Below, one piece after another: positions 5,304 to 6,454 of a stretch of DNA of 6,454 nt. The notes under the pieces are model-generated. The model saw only the letters and a list, made by a program, of their open reading frames with translations. It searched no databases and had not been told where the DNA came from. Position numbers and translations under genes: made by a program. This DNA comes from Desulfobacterales bacterium (lineage in GTDB: Bacteria; Desulfobacterota; Desulfobacteria; Desulfobacterales; UBA11574). The DNA lies in the NCBI GenBank assembly GCA_030145595.1, contig JAQYVG010000192.1:1-6454 (forward strand), in the 5' to 3' direction. The number at the start of each line of letters is the position of its first letter. The stretch's first letter is position 1.

Positions 5304-6454
5304 TCACATCTCCCTGGGTTGTCCCGTGGATGAGAGGACACCGGTCCACAGCTTATCTTTGGGATCGATTTCTTTACGCTTCGAAACTGCCGCAGCAATT
5401 GGAATGTGGATAAACTCGCCTTTCCAATAGCCAACAACCATGCTCGTTCGGCCGGCCATGCCGGCGTGCACCGCATTGTGTCCCAACATCAGACATAAGA
5501 CGGAGTCGGGTGGGCTTGCGGGCATGCTTCGAATCGTATAGCTGGGGTCTATATACTTCAGGGTTACTTCCATTCCTGCTTTCTTGAAATAATTCGTGAT
5601 TTGGTCTTTAAGAAAAACACCGATGTCTCCCAAGCGAATGTTCCCGGATGCATCTCGCTCCAGCTCTCCTTCCATGAGATCCTGTCCGGCGCCTTCCGCC
5701 GCCACCACAACAGCGTGATGCCTCGTCTCCAGCCTCTCCTTCAAACTTTCAAGAAAAGATTGTAGGCCGAAACGGACCTCCGGTACCAGGCAGAAATTCA
5801 CGTCGCTGTTGGCGAGGGTGGCAAAAGCGGCGATGAATCCGGAATGACGGCCCATCAACTTAACCAGTCCGATGCCGTTTCTTGCCCCTGCAGCCTCTGA
5901 GTGCGCCGCATAGATCGCTTTGGTCGCCTCGGAGACCGCCGTAGTGAAACCAAAGGACCTCTCCATATATGAGATGTCATTGTCTATGGTCTTGGGAATG
6001 CCGATAACTCCGATTTTAAGATTGCGTCTACCGATCTCCTCGGCTAAAGCTTGGGCGCCGCGCAGGGTTCCATCACCTCCAATAGTGAACAGGATGCCCA
6101 CGTTCATCTGCTCCAGAGTGTCTACCATCTCAGAGACATCTTGGCTGCCGCGGGAAGAACCCAGGATTGTCCCTCCCTGTTGATGGATGTCCTGGACCAT
6201 CTCAGGGGTCAGTTCCGTGGGAGTATGGGCATACCGGTAGGAGAGTCCTTCATAGCCGTAGCGGAAGCCGAACACGGTCCTGACGCCATAGTGATGGTTC
6301 AGGCTGAGGACTATTGCCCTGATCACGTCGTTGAGGCCGGGGCAAAGGCCTCCGCACGTGACGATTCCGCACTTGAGCTTCGAAGGATCGAAGTAGATTT
6401 TTTCTCTGGGGCCGGCCATCTTGAAGCATGGCGGCTTTTTACCCGCCTTCTGAT
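5304..6454 (-). CDS. pfkA: ATP-type 6-phosphofructokinase, long plant-like group, 5' end missing
   Basis: Phosphorylates fructose-6-phosphate to fructose-1,6-bisphosphate, the committed step of glycolysis, in the cytoplasm. Counting from the Met at 6419, motifs are CGIVTCGGLCPGLN (17-30), IGGDGTLRGA (113-122), PKTIDNDI (142-149, catalytic Asp146), KLMGRHSG (187-194), AEGAG (241-245), KYIDPSYTIRS (288-298, Arg297/298 region for substrate phosphate) and GHNAVHAGMAGRT (313-325). Gly117 matches the ATP-type position (E. coli Gly104), while Lys143 matches the residue usual in PPi-dependent enzymes (E. coli Gly124). This Gly/Lys pair is known from plant and trypanosome ATP enzymes. The reading frame stays open to the right edge, and FKMAGPREKIYF resembles an internal segment of roughly 430-450-residue relatives, so the Met at 6419 is probably not the start and some 50 or more residues are outside the window. 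Dependence on ATP rather than PPi is predicted, not shown. Confidence 0.93.
   Translation of the reverse strand, partial: QKAGKKPPCFKMAGPREKIYFDPSKLKCGIVTCGGLCPGLNDVIRAIVLSLNHHYGVRTVFGFRYGYEGLSYRYAHTPTELTPEMVQDIHQQGGTILGSSRGSQDVSEMVDTLEQMNVGILFTIGGDGTLRGAQALAEEIGRRNLKIGVIGIPKTIDNDISYMERSFGFTTAVSEATKAIYAAHSEAAGARNGIGLVKLMGRHSGFIAAFATLANSDVNFCLVPEVRFGLQSFLESLKERLETRHHAVVVAAEGAGQDLMEGELERDASGNIRLGDIGVFLKDQITNYFKKAGMEVTLKYIDPSYTIRSMPASPPDSVLCLMLGHNAVHAGMAGRTSMVVGYWKGEFIHIPIAAAVSKRKEIDPKDKLWTGVLSSTGQPREM

Noticed and set aside
5144..5476. Minus-strand open frame of 110 codons spanning the pfk end and the pfk-pyk spacer
   Set aside because: Two thirds of it overlap phosphofructokinase in another frame, the part in the spacer shows no domain, and no good ribosome site precedes its ATG.
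1..6454. Mobile element, defence system or phage content
   Set aside because: All five genes are metabolic enzymes; no transposase, integrase, terminal repeats, tRNA or toxin-antitoxin genes were seen. The only hint of transfer is the GC shift at the left part.

Overview
The window is a compact stretch of bacterial chromosome. All five genes lie on the minus strand and read from the right edge towards the left, so the transcription order is: 6-phosphofructokinase (5' end outside the window), pyruvate kinase, glucose-6-phosphate isomerase, a family-4 glycosyltransferase, and a GH13_18-type sugar phosphorylase (3' end outside the window). Most genes have a strong AGGAGG-like ribosome site. Spacers are 21, 27 and 62 bases at the last three junctions and 181 bases between phosphofructokinase and pyruvate kinase. 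No convincing intrinsic terminator was seen between any two genes, so one long operon is plausible. No tRNA, rRNA, CRISPR array, insertion sequence or phage gene was seen.

The likely source is a Gram-negative, probably anaerobic bacterium of the Desulfobacterota ('deltaproteobacterial') type. This rests mainly on the phosphofructokinase, which belongs to the long, plant-like group (AGPREKIYF, then CGGLCPGLN) that I associate with Desulfobacterota and spirochaetes. The moderate GC content and the mix of genes fit this. The taxonomic call is an inference, not a direct observation.

Right part (about 2024-6454) is a glycolytic block. PFK commits fructose-6-P to glycolysis, pyruvate kinase ends the pathway, and the isomerase links glucose-6-P to fructose-6-P. 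Catalytic motifs of all three are present. Two details stand out: PFK has Gly in the ATP-type position but Lys in the other, PPi-type position, and pyruvate kinase has a non-standard sequence just after its catalytic Lys/Glu.

Left part (1-1996) is a glycoside block with visibly lower GC: a GT4 glycosyltransferase followed by a glycoside phosphorylase related to sucrose and glucosylglycerate phosphorylases. A synthesising transferase beside a phosphorolytic enzyme suggests a make-and-recover pair for a small glucoside, such as a glucosylglycerate-type or sucrose-type compatible solute. The phosphorylase would yield glucose-1-P, which after phosphoglucomutase (not in the window) enters the isomerase-PFK-pyruvate kinase route encoded just upstream. 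This linkage of a glucoside module to glycolytic genes is the most interesting aspect of the window; the substrate is not determined by the sequence.
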